Shown: piece by piece, positions 1 through 5,348 of the stretch
Numbering within the stretch: position 1 is the first letter of the stretch
Layout: every line of letters begins with the position of its first letter
Source of the DNA: an uncultured Ancrocorticia sp.
Lineage (GTDB): Bacteria; Actinomycetota; Actinomycetes; Actinomycetales; Actinomycetaceae
NCBI GenBank assembly: GCA_905373325.1
Contig: CAJPTB010000153.1
Coordinates: 1-5,348 of the forward strand
Length of the DNA: 5,348 bases
Reading direction: 5' to 3'
Program-made: the position numbers and the translations under genes
Notes under the pieces: generated by a model
Told to the model about the DNA's origin: nothing
Database searches by the model: none
The model's input: only the letters and a program-made list of their open reading frames with translations

Positions 1-220
1 AGCCTACACTGTCGCGGCGTTCCGGTTGGTCGGAGCTGCCACGGCTCCGATCCGTCCTCGCCTTCGACAGCCGCATCCCCTCCTTTGAAGGCGAACCGTC
101 GCGTTCCTCGCCGACGCCGTCGTCGCCCGCAACACTCCGGCCTTGCACGTTTTCAGTTCCCGGACGAGGCGTCCCGTTTTCCAAGCCGCGAAGAGTCTCG
201 AAGGGGACGTGCACTAAAAT
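1..220. other. Left-edge region without a defensible gene
   Basis: I find no start codon with a ribosome binding site and no recognisable protein here. In the same frame as the downstream HNH gene, the stretch from about 86 to 214 is open and has many G/C third positions, which looks like decayed or partial coding sequence. It begins after an in-frame TGA at about 83-85 and ends at a TAA at 215-217, just before the ATG at 221. This would fit a broken N-terminal part of the HNH gene, but I could not match the translation to DUF222. A hairpin lies at 30-50 (7-bp arms tcggagc/gctccga, 7-nt loop) with no T-run after it, so I do not call it a terminator. Positions 1-22 are one arm of an inverted repeat listed separately. 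Confidence 0.4.
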
Positions 221-368
221 ATGCGGTCGGATTCTTGCTCCTTTGCCGAGGCCGCCTTCGTCAAGCTTCGCGCCGGCCAGTTCGACGAGCGCACCGGCTC
301 GCCGTTGCGGCAAACTTCTGGCGTCCTCAACGCGTTTGCGGCCCATGAACGCCGCGACAGTGTAGGCT
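1..368. repeat. Perfect 22-bp inverted repeat with arms at 1-22 and 347-368
   Basis: The first 22 bases of the window are the exact reverse complement of positions 347-368; the first ten bases, agcctacact, reappear as agtgtaggct at 359-368. The match stops at base 23, where the left arm continues cggttgg and the inner side of the right arm reads as atgggcc. The left arm touches the window edge, so the repeat could be longer. The arms enclose 324 bp, and the right arm lies inside the HNH reading frame. It could be the terminal repeats of a small MITE-like element, the flanks of an invertible segment, or a fold-back artefact at a contig end. The sequence shows the repeat; its nature is open. 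Confidence 0.85.
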
Positions 369-919
369 GCCTAGGGGAAGCATGCCGTGAAGCTGGTCGA
401 GGGCAAGGGCGTTTCGGCGCGTGCCTGGAATCGTCTGTGAGCCAACAAGAAGAATTTGGAACGATTTTAGGGGCGATTCCTGCTCTGACCGACGTTGATG
501 CCTTACGAGGGAACGATCCTGCTGTTTTAGACGACGGCTCGCCCCTGTCTGCCACCCAGCTGGCGAGGCTGGTTTGCGATTCGTCCGTTTCACGCCTCAT
601 TTTCTCGGCAAACGGCGAAGTGCTCGACGTGGGCAGGGAGAAACGCCTGTTCACTCCCGCGCAAACCCGTGCGGTCATCGCGAGAGATCGGACATGCCGA
701 TATCCGGGATGCGGAGACACGATTTCCCATGGACAGGTTCATCACGCCTTGCCCTGGGAAGCGGGCGGGAAAACCGACCTTGCGAACGCCGTCCTGTTGT
801 GCTGGCACCACCATGCCCTAGTTCACCGCGAAAAAATCGCGATCGCGCACCACAGCGGAGGCTTTGTCTTCACATCGCCTGACGGCAAAACAATGGGCAC
901 CAAGAAGCACGGAACATGA
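221..919 (+). CDS. HNH endonuclease domain protein, DUF222-associated type, probably an N-terminally degraded remnant
   Basis: The C-terminal half matches the HNH module found at the end of actinobacterial DUF222 proteins. Residues 104-140 carry the usual lead-in (DDGSPLS, then LARLVCDSSVSRLIF, then NGEVLDVGR). Residues 155-202 carry the HNH core: a C-x4-C pair at Cys159/Cys164, His174-His175 in QVHHALPW, Asn189 in DLANAVLLC, Cys194, and His196-198 with His202. All ligands and catalytic positions look present, so this module could bind metal and cut DNA. Family members are usually about 400-500 residues with a DUF222 domain of unknown function in front. This frame gives only 232 residues, and residues 1-80 match nothing I recognise. 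The ATG at 221 has only a distant purine run (aagggga at 201-207, 13-nt spacer), and a TAA lies two codons upstream. Residues 43-49 fall within an inverted-repeat arm. I infer a truncated or rearranged gene. The HNH assignment is firm; the start and functionality are not. Confidence 0.7.
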   Translation: MRSDSCSFAEAAFVKLRAGQFDERTGSPLRQTSGVLNAFAAHERRDSVGCLGEACREAGRGQGRFGACLESSVSQQEEFGTILGAIPALTDVDALRGNDPAVLDDGSPLSATQLARLVCDSSVSRLIFSANGEVLDVGREKRLFTPAQTRAVIARDRTCRYPGCGDTISHGQVHHALPWEAGGKTDLANAVLLCWHHHALVHREKIAIAHHSGGFVFTSPDGKTMGTKKHGT

Positions 920-966
920 CTGAGCAAGAGACGTAAGGCGGTTGGGCAAAGAGTCGGCGCGGTCGC

Positions 967-990
967 CAAGGCCGCGGGGAGAACGCCTTG
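967..990 (+). terminator. Weak candidate terminator hairpin after the HNH gene
   Basis: A 6-bp stem (caaggc at 967-972, gccttg at 985-990) with a 12-nt loop lies 47 bases after the HNH stop codon. It is followed by aagggtggttt rather than a clean T-run, so intrinsic termination would be weak at best. Confidence 0.2.
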
Positions 991-999
991 AAGGGTGGT

Positions 1000-1058
1000 T
1001 TAGGCCCTAAGTGGGACTAAAGAGTCTAAATTGATCTAAAGACTCTAAGCGGGCCTAA
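1000..1058. terminator. Nested inverted repeats at the convergent gene junction, possible bidirectional terminator
   Basis: Two nested stems are visible. The outer arms are ttaggccc at 1000-1007 and gggcctaa at 1051-1058 (8 bp). The inner arms are agagtct at 1021-1027 and agactct at 1040-1046 (7 bp), with a 12-nt loop. The parts between the stems do not pair well. The outer right arm overlaps the stop codon of the SGNH-like gene. Position between two convergent genes suits a shared terminator, but neither side has a strong T-run, so the role is inferred. Confidence 0.35.
1007..1058. repeat. Six CTAA tetramers at 9-10-bp spacing
   Basis: CTAA occurs at 1007, 1017, 1026, 1036, 1045 and 1055, giving spacings of 10, 9, 10, 9 and 10 bp. 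The array can also be read as three 19-bp units, each with two CTAA copies; their variable bases include gtggga, attgat and gcgggc between the first and second CTAA of each unit. The regular spacing close to one helical turn would place all copies on one face of the DNA, as in a binding site for a multimeric protein. Five copies lie in the convergent intergenic gap and the sixth overlaps the stop codon of the minus-strand SGNH-like gene. I do not recognise the motif, and the array could instead be a by-product of the nested hairpins or of small tandem duplication. Confidence 0.6.
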
Positions 1059-1642
1059 GACGCGCCGACGGCCGGGACTCCCAGCCAATCGTTCCACCCA
1101 TTGTGGAGAACCAGCCATGCGATGAGGCCGTAGCCGGCCTGGCGTGGTTCGTAGCCGCTGGACATCGACAAGTCGGTGTTCCACTGTTCATGCTCGACGA
1201 GAGGAGTGAAAGTGTCGACGTAAGGGAGATCGCGGCGAGCGCAGACGTCGCCGAAGGCTTTCGACAGATCCAGCTGGATTTTGAAAGGCACTTCCCGACG
1301 CGGGGGAGGGCCCACGATGAAGGACCGGAGCTTCATTCGAGCAGCCGCATCGAGGATGTTCGCGAGATGGAGCCGAGCGCGGGCAAGCGTCTGGCCCGAG
1401 TCGAGGGCATGGGATCCTAGACCGATAATGAGACGGTTGTCTTCATCGTGGCGAAGGCGTCGGGCCACTTCGTCGCCCCAGCGTTTGGCCAGTGCTGCTG
1501 TGTCTTCGCCCGGAACGGCAAGGGTTATTGGCATGATAGGCGGTTCGCTGCGGGTTCGTGCCATGACTCGCCCAGTCCAGCCGAGAGCCCGCGCGTCGCC
1601 GAAGCCCGCGACGAGCTCGTCGCCGATGAAGAAGATCGCCAC
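1055..1642 (-). CDS. SGNH/GDSL-fold protein lacking the catalytic residues
   Basis: The 195-residue protein has the layout of a small single-domain SGNH hydrolase, without signal peptide or membrane segment, so it is predicted to be cytoplasmic. Block I is FIGDELVAGFGDARALGWTGR (residues 5-25): the usual GDS serine is Glu9. Block II glycine is Gly45 in AVPGED. Block III, normally GxND, reads GLGSHAL (74-80), with no Asn. Block V, normally DxxHP, reads SGYEP (162-166) before RQAGYG, so the Asp and His positions are Ser162 and Glu165. PYVDTFTPL (140-148) and GYGLIAWLVLH (170-180) are well-formed core strand and helix. The GTG start at 1642 is supported by gaggag five bases upstream. It follows the kgd gene on the same strand by 165 bp and converges with the HNH gene. 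By fold it would be an esterase relative; by residues it is probably not a serine hydrolase and may be a binding or scaffold protein. An unusual active site cannot be excluded. Confidence 0.8.
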   Translation of the reverse strand: MAIFFIGDELVAGFGDARALGWTGRVMARTRSEPPIMPITLAVPGEDTAALAKRWGDEVARRLRHDEDNRLIIGLGSHALDSGQTLARARLHLANILDAAARMKLRSFIVGPPPRREVPFKIQLDLSKAFGDVCARRDLPYVDTFTPLVEHEQWNTDLSMSSGYEPRQAGYGLIAWLVLHNGWNDWLGVPAVGAS

Positions 1643-1647
1643 GTTTG

Positions 1648-1653
1648 CTCCTC
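1648..1653 (-). promoter_or_regulatory. Ribosome binding site of the SGNH-like gene
   Basis: The minus strand reads gaggag, then caaac, then GTG. This near-ideal Shine-Dalgarno with a 5-nt spacer fixes the start at 1642. The protein sequence begins there directly with the first beta strand and block I, which supports the same start. Confidence 0.8.
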
Positions 1654-1664
1654 AGTCGTGCTAC

Positions 1665-1670
1665 ATCTTA
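1665..1670 (-). promoter_or_regulatory. Weak candidate -10 element for the SGNH-like gene
   Basis: On the minus strand taagat fits the loose actinobacterial -10 pattern TANNNT. It lies 22 bases before the GTG, which would give a short leader containing the ribosome binding site. No good -35 is visible (cagtct at 17-bp spacing is poor). The gene may instead be transcribed through from kgd. Confidence 0.25.
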
Positions 1671-1695
1671 GAAGTTACCTCAACTCTAGACTGTA

Positions 1696-1722
1696 GCGCC
1701 TCCGCTGTTGTGGAAGCGGCGC
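1696..1722 (-). other. Imperfect hairpin in the kgd to SGNH-like gene spacer
   Basis: On the plus strand gcgc (1696-1699) pairs with gcgc (1719-1722) and cgct (1703-1706) with agcg (1715-1718), with a 3-nt bulge and an 8-nt loop. No T-run follows on the minus strand, so it is a poor intrinsic terminator for kgd. It could be an attenuating or RNA-stabilising structure, or chance in GC-rich DNA. Confidence 0.2.
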
Positions 1723-1744
1723 CAATCCGGGTTGGACAAGCGCG

Positions 1745-1797
1745 CCCATTCGGATCGGGAACCCCCGTCTGCATCGGAGCCCCCGTCTGCATCGGAG
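1745..1797. repeat. 18-bp perfect tandem duplication with a degenerate third copy, just after kgd
   Basis: The unit cccccgtctgcatcggag occurs at 1762-1779 and again, identical, at 1780-1797. A diverged copy sharing ccc and atcgg in register lies at 1745-1760. The repeat begins ten bases beyond the kgd stop codon in the direction of transcription, so it lies in the 3' untranslated part of the kgd transcript. Identity of the two copies suggests recent slippage duplication. No function is evident. Confidence 0.8.
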
Positions 1798-1807
1798 GAG
1801 CCGGGCC

Positions 1808-4800
1808 TCAGCGCTCGAACGCAGCGCGCATGAGGATCTCGTTCTGAGTCGTGTGGGCTCGGGCGATGCCGACCGACGGCGACGCCGAGGCCGGGCGGGA
1901 GACGAGCCTCGGCGTGAGCCCGAGCTCGCGAAACACCGTGACGAGGAGGAAACGCCACGCGCCCATGTTCTCGGGCTCGTCCTGGACCCAGACGATCTCG
2001 GCGCCGGGGTACTTCGCCAGCTCCGCCCGCAGAGCCTCGGTGGCCAGCGGATAGTACTGTTCCAGCCGGACGATCGCCGTCCGCCGGTCCCCGATCTTCC
2101 TGCGGAAATCGGCCAAATCGTAATAAATGCGGCCGGAGCAGAGAAGGACTCGGTCGATGTGCGCCCGCGATGCGCCTCCGGCGGCGGTTTCTCGCGCGAA
2201 TGCCTTTCCGGCGGGCGCCTCTCGTGTCGGCGCAGTTCCCGCGGGCGAATCTCCGGCGGATGCGCCTCCCGAGGCATCGCTTCCGCGGGCTTCACCCTCG
2301 GCGTCGTCGCCGATGACCGGGAGGAAGGAGCCCCGAATGAAGTCTTCGACCGGCGAGACCACGCCCCGGCGTCGCAGAAGCTGCTTCGGCGAGAAAGCGA
2401 TGAGCGGCCGACGCGGACGCTCGTAAGCCTGAGTGCGCAGCATGTGGAAATGGTTGGCCGGGGTGGACGGTTGGCAGACCCACATGTTGTTTTGCGCACA
2501 CAGCTGGAGATACCGCTCGATTCGCGCGGAGGAATGGTCGGGCCCCTGACCTTCGTACCCGTGGGGAAGGAGGAGGACGAGAGACGAATGCTGGTTCCAC
2601 TTCTGCTCGGCCGATGAGACGAATTCGTCGACAACCGTTTGGGCGCCGTTCGCGAAGTCGCCGAACTGCGCCTCCCACACCACGAGTGCATCGGGGCGCT
2701 CGAGGGAATAGCCGTACTCAAAGGCCATGACCGAATACTCGGAAAGGGGGGAGTCGTAGATCCACAGCTTTGCCTGGTCTTCCGTCAAATGATCGAGGGG
2801 CGTCCACTCGGCGCCGGTGTTGTGGTCGTGGGAAACCGCGTGCCTTTGGACGAAGGTTCCGCGGCGCACGTCCTGACCGGACATGCGTACGGGAACCCCT
2901 TCGATGAGGAGCGAGCCAAACGCGGCGATCTCTCCCATGCCCCAATCGACGTCTCCGGTGCGCATCATCTTCGCCCTGCGCTCGTAGAGCTGGGTGATCT
3001 TCGGGTGAGGCGTGAATCCGTCGGGAATTTGAAGGTGGGCGTCGCCGATCCTGGCCAGAATCTCACGGGTGGTCCAGCTGGTCCAGCCGATCATCGTTCC
3101 CGCATCTTCCTGTTGGGCTGCCGGAATCTCCAGGCCTTCATAGACGCCGGACTTGCCGGCGGCCGCTTCGGCCTCGGCGGCCTTGACCTGCCGGAAGGCG
3201 TTGTCGAGGGTCGCCCGGTAGTTTTCCTCGAAGGCTTCGGCCTGCTCGGCGGTCATCTCGCCTCGGCCGATGAGCGCCTCCTTGTACAGCTGGCGGGTCG
3301 TCCTCTTCGAATCGACCAAGGCGTACATGACCGGCTGGGTCATCGACGGATCGTCGCCCTCGTTGTGTCCGCGGCGTCGATAGCAGACGACGTCGACGAT
3401 TGCGTCTTTCGAGAAGGCCTGACGGTACTCGTACGCCAGCGCCGCCGCGCGCACGACGGCCTCCGGGTCGTCGCCGTTGACGTGGAAGATCGGTATCTGC
3501 AGGCCCTTCGCCACGTCGGTCGCGTAGTTCGAGGAACGCCCGGAATGGGGGGCGGTTGTGAATCCGATCTGGTTGTTGACGATGATGTGGACGGTCCCGC
3601 CGGTGCGGTAGCCGCGAAGCTGCGAAAGGTTGAGCACTTCCGGGACGACCCCTTGGCCGGCGAATGCGGCGTCGCCGTGGATGAGGATCGGCAAAACGGC
3701 GAAGCCTCGGTCTCCCCGGTCCTGAAGGTCTTGGCGTGCGCGGACGATTCCCTCCAAAACGCCGTTCGCCGCTTCGAGGTGCGAAGGGTTCGCCGCGAGA
3801 TAGACGCCGGTCGTCTCGCCGCTCGGAGAGGTGTACGTCCCCTCGGTTCCCAGGTGGTACTTGACGTCGCCCGAGCCTTGGACGGTGCGCTCGTCGACGA
3901 ATCCGTCGAACTCGGTGAAAATTTGCTTGTACTGCTTTCCCGCGATGTTCGTCAGGACGTTGAGCCTTCCCCGGTGGGCCATCGAGATCGCAACCGAATC
4001 GAGGCCGTCGTGGGCGGCGCGGGAAAGTATGGCGTCAAGCGCGGGGATGAGCGATTCGCCGCCTTCGAGCGAGAAGCGCTTCTGCCCGAGGTACTTGGTG
4101 TGCAGGAACGTCTCGAACGCCTCCGCCTGATTGAGCTTCTCGAGAATCTGAAAGCGTTCGTCGTCGGTGAGCTTGGCGCGCGGGCGTTCGATTCGCTCCT
4201 GGAACCACCGGCGCTGCTCCGGATCCGTGATGTGCATGTACTCGAAGCCGATCGACGCGCAGTACGTCTCTCGCAGCAGCGAAAGCGCATCGCGCAGGGT
4301 CATCGAGCCGTTGTCCGTGAAATCCCCGGTGGGGAAGGAGCGATCGAGGTCCCACGACGTCAGGCCGTAGGATCCGAGGGAAAGGTCCGGGTGGCGGAGG
4401 GTGCGGAAGGAGATCGGGTCCGTGTCCGCAATGAGATGCCCCCGCGAGCGATACGCGTGGATGAGGCTCGTCACGCGAGAGGCTTTGTCCGGGTCTTTGA
4501 GCGGGTTGTATTCGACGTCGCGCTCGAAGACAAAAGGCTCCGTCGGAACGTGGAGCGAATGGAAGACCCTGTCGTAAAAGCCGTCGAGGCCGGTGAGCTT
4601 GCGTTCGATGAGCCGTAGGAACTCGCCCGACGTGGCGCCCTGGATCACGCGGTGGTCGTAGGTGGAGGAGACGGTGACCACCTTGGAGACGCCGAGGCGG
4701 GCCAGCACGGCGTCCGACGTGCCGGAGAACTGGGCGGGGTAGACCATGGAGCCGACGCCGATGATCGCTCCCTGCCCGGCCATGAGCCGCGGAACCGACT

Positions 4801-5348
4801 GGGTTGTGCCGATGCCCCCGGGGTTCGTGAGCGAGACGGTGGTTCCCGTGAAGTCGTCGATTCCCAAGGAGCCTTCGCGCCCGCGGCGCACGAGGTCCTC
4901 GTAAGCGGAGAGGAAATCGCGGAAAGTCATGAGCTCGGCGGCTTTGACGGAAGGCACGACGAGGGTGCGGGAGCCGTCGGGGCGGCGGGCGTCGATCGCG
5001 ATGCCGAAATTGACGTGCTCGGGATGGCGGACCGCGGGCTTGCCGTCGGCCAACGTGTACGAGTCGTTCATCTCGGGCATCTGGACGAGCGCCTCGATCG
5101 CGGCGAAGGCCACCAGGTGGGTGAAGCTGACCTTGCCGCCCCGGGTGGCCCGCAGCCGCTCGTTGACGATGGCGCGGTTGTCGAACATCGTTTTGGCGGG
5201 GATTTCGCGGAACGACGTCGCCGTCGGAATGGCGAGCGAGGCGTCCATGTTGGCTGCGACGGACTTCGCCGTGCCCTTCATGCGGACGGTTTCGCCGGAA
5301 GAGATCGGGGTGTCGCTCGCCACCAGCTTGTGCCGTTTGGCATAGGGC
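1808..5348 (-). CDS. kgd: Multifunctional 2-oxoglutarate metabolism enzyme (fused E2-like succinyltransferase and E1 2-oxoglutarate dehydrogenase), 5' end outside the window
   Basis: This is the thiamine-diphosphate enzyme that decarboxylates 2-oxoglutarate in the TCA cycle; actinobacterial homologues (Kgd, OdhA) work with a lipoylated E2 and E3. Numbering here sets the GTG codon at 5323 to 1, but eight open codons precede it to the edge and the family has a further N-terminal segment and linker, so this is not the true start. Residues 15-245 form the E2-like domain: SLTNPGGIGTTQSVPRLM (164-181) and the acyltransferase signature DHRVIQG (223-229) with His224. Gln228 replaces the usual E2 Asp, as is also usual in Kgd/OdhA. 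Residues 275-1171 are the E1: HRGRLNVL (450), the ThDP/metal motif GDAAFAGQG (550) with NNQIGFTT (583), HVNGDDPEAV (614), RRGHNEGDDPSMTQP (650), SGQDVRRGTFVQRHA (815), WEAQFGDFANGAQ (883), and HGYEGQGPDHSSARIER (921). No lipoyl domain is seen. An Ala/Gly-rich insertion of about 40 residues lies at 1009-1053. Family regulation by an FHA protein (GarA/OdhI) is known, but its partner gene is not here. Confidence 0.95.
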   Translation of the reverse strand, partial: PYAKRHKLVASDTPISSGETVRMKGTAKSVAANMDASLAIPTATSFREIPAKTMFDNRAIVNERLRATRGGKVSFTHLVAFAAIEALVQMPEMNDSYTLADGKPAVRHPEHVNFGIAIDARRPDGSRTLVVPSVKAAELMTFRDFLSAYEDLVRRGREGSLGIDDFTGTTVSLTNPGGIGTTQSVPRLMAGQGAIIGVGSMVYPAQFSGTSDAVLARLGVSKVVTVSSTYDHRVIQGATSGEFLRLIERKLTGLDGFYDRVFHSLHVPTEPFVFERDVEYNPLKDPDKASRVTSLIHAYRSRGHLIADTDPISFRTLRHPDLSLGSYGLTSWDLDRSFPTGDFTDNGSMTLRDALSLLRETYCASIGFEYMHITDPEQRRWFQERIERPRAKLTDDERFQILEKLNQAEAFETFLHTKYLGQKRFSLEGGESLIPALDAILSRAAHDGLDSVAISMAHRGRLNVLTNIAGKQYKQIFTEFDGFVDERTVQGSGDVKYHLGTEGTYTSPSGETTGVYLAANPSHLEAANGVLEGIVRARQDLQDRGDRGFAVLPILIHGDAAFAGQGVVPEVLNLSQLRGYRTGGTVHIIVNNQIGFTTAPHSGRSSNYATDVAKGLQIPIFHVNGDDPEAVVRAAALAYEYRQAFSKDAIVDVVCYRRRGHNEGDDPSMTQPVMYALVDSKRTTRQLYKEALIGRGEMTAEQAEAFEENYRATLDNAFRQVKAAEAEAAAGKSGVYEGLEIPAAQQEDAGTMIGWTSWTTREILARIGDAHLQIPDGFTPHPKITQLYERRAKMMRTGDVDWGMGEIAAFGSLLIEGVPVRMSGQDVRRGTFVQRHAVSHDHNTGAEWTPLDHLTEDQAKLWIYDSPLSEYSVMAFEYGYSLERPDALVVWEAQFGDFANGAQTVVDEFVSSAEQKWNQHSSLVLLLPHGYEGQGPDHSSARIERYLQLCAQNNMWVCQPSTPANHFHMLRTQAYERPRRPLIAFSPKQLLRRRGVVSPVEDFIRGSFLPVIGDDAEGEARGSDASGGASAGDSPAGTAPTREAPAGKAFARETAAGGASRAHIDRVLLCSGRIYYDLADFRRKIGDRRTAIVRLEQYYPLATEALRAELAKYPGAEIVWVQDEPENMGAWRFLLVTVFRELGLTPRLVSRPASASPSVGIARAHTTQNEILMRAAFER
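2159..2278 (-). repeat. Four tandem 30-bp (10-residue) imperfect repeats inside kgd
   Basis: In the kgd frame residues 1016-1055 split into four decamers: DASGGASAGD, SPAGTAPTRE, APAGKAFARE and TAAGGASRAH. Each has Gly at place 4 and Ala at place 6. The DNA units (2249-2278, 2219-2248, 2189-2218, 2159-2188) align base for base in register, and a weaker fifth unit may precede at 2279-2308. The period is a multiple of three, so copy number can change without breaking the frame. The segment replaces a short loop of roughly 15 residues in other Kgd/OdhA proteins (from memory of the family), between the helix ending FLPVIGDD and the strand IDRVLLCSG. It is likely disordered and surface exposed. 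Confidence 0.75.

Noticed and set aside
223..229. Possible loss of E2 activity in Kgd because DHRVIQG (protein residues 223-229) lacks the canonical Asp
   Set aside because: The coordinates here are residue numbers. From memory mycobacterial and corynebacterial homologues also have IQG at this site, so it is typical of the family rather than an anomaly of this gene.
214..720. A 168-codon minus-strand frame opposite the HNH gene
   Set aside because: The plus strand carries the HNH motif residues. The antisense product shows no domain and low-quality composition.
1007..1058. CRISPR array reading of the CTAA repeats
   Set aside because: The repeat is only 4 bp with 5-6-bp gaps, far too short for CRISPR repeats and spacers, and no cas gene is present.
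1281..1847. A 188-codon plus-strand frame across the SGNH-like gene and spacer
   Set aside because: It lies antisense to the better supported SGNH-like gene and has Arg/Ser/Ala-rich shadow composition; its PVCIGAPVCIG segment is only the 18-bp duplication translated.
1675..2721. A 348-codon minus-strand frame overlapping the 3' end of kgd
   Set aside because: It is a shifted reading of the kgd sequence, rich in Arg, Ser and Pro as expected for an out-of-frame GC-rich translation. Kgd homology runs without interruption to the stop at 1808.
2639..4618. A 659-codon open frame on the plus strand, antisense to kgd
   Set aside because: The minus strand here encodes unmistakable E1 and E2 motifs. 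The antisense frame is open because GC-rich codon use removes stops; its translation has no recognisable domain.
5321..5323. The GTG at 5323 as the start of kgd
   Set aside because: Eight codons upstream remain open to the window edge, and Kgd/OdhA proteins have an N-terminal segment and linker before this point, so the gene continues outside the window.

Overview
The window is GC-rich and reads as a piece of an actinobacterial chromosome. The main evidence is a fused 2-oxoglutarate dehydrogenase of the Kgd/OdhA type, in which an E2-like succinyltransferase domain is joined to the E1 decarboxylase; this architecture is characteristic of Actinobacteria. An HNH nuclease of the DUF222-associated kind, common in that phylum, agrees with it. 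I cannot place the organism below phylum level with confidence; the overall look is compatible with Micrococcales or Actinomycetales.

Layout from left to right. Positions 1-220 hold no gene I can defend, but begin with one arm of a perfect 22-bp inverted repeat whose partner is at 347-368. Positions 221-919 (+) encode a short HNH protein that keeps the C-terminal HNH module but lacks a recognisable DUF222 domain, so it is probably a remnant. Positions 920-1054 are the gap between two convergent genes and contain small hairpins and six CTAA tetramers spaced 9-10 bp apart. Positions 1055-1642 (-) encode a 195-residue SGNH/GDSL-fold protein in which the catalytic Ser, Asp and His positions all appear to be substituted. 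Positions 1643-1807 are a spacer with a strong Shine-Dalgarno sequence, a weak promoter candidate and an 18-bp tandem duplication. Positions 1808-5348 (-) are the 3' part of the kgd/odhA-type gene, which runs off the right edge.

The two minus-strand genes lie in tandem, kgd first. The 165-bp spacer with its own ribosome binding site means the SGNH-like gene could be read through from kgd or have its own promoter. Kgd acts in the TCA cycle at the 2-oxoglutarate node. No functional link between it and the SGNH-like protein or the HNH remnant is visible apart from position.

I see no convincing new multi-gene system. The items most worth a second look are the apparently catalytically dead SGNH protein, the helically spaced CTAA array at the convergent junction, the 22-bp inverted repeat touching the window edge, and a tandem 30-bp (10-residue) repeat inserted in the C-terminal domain of Kgd.
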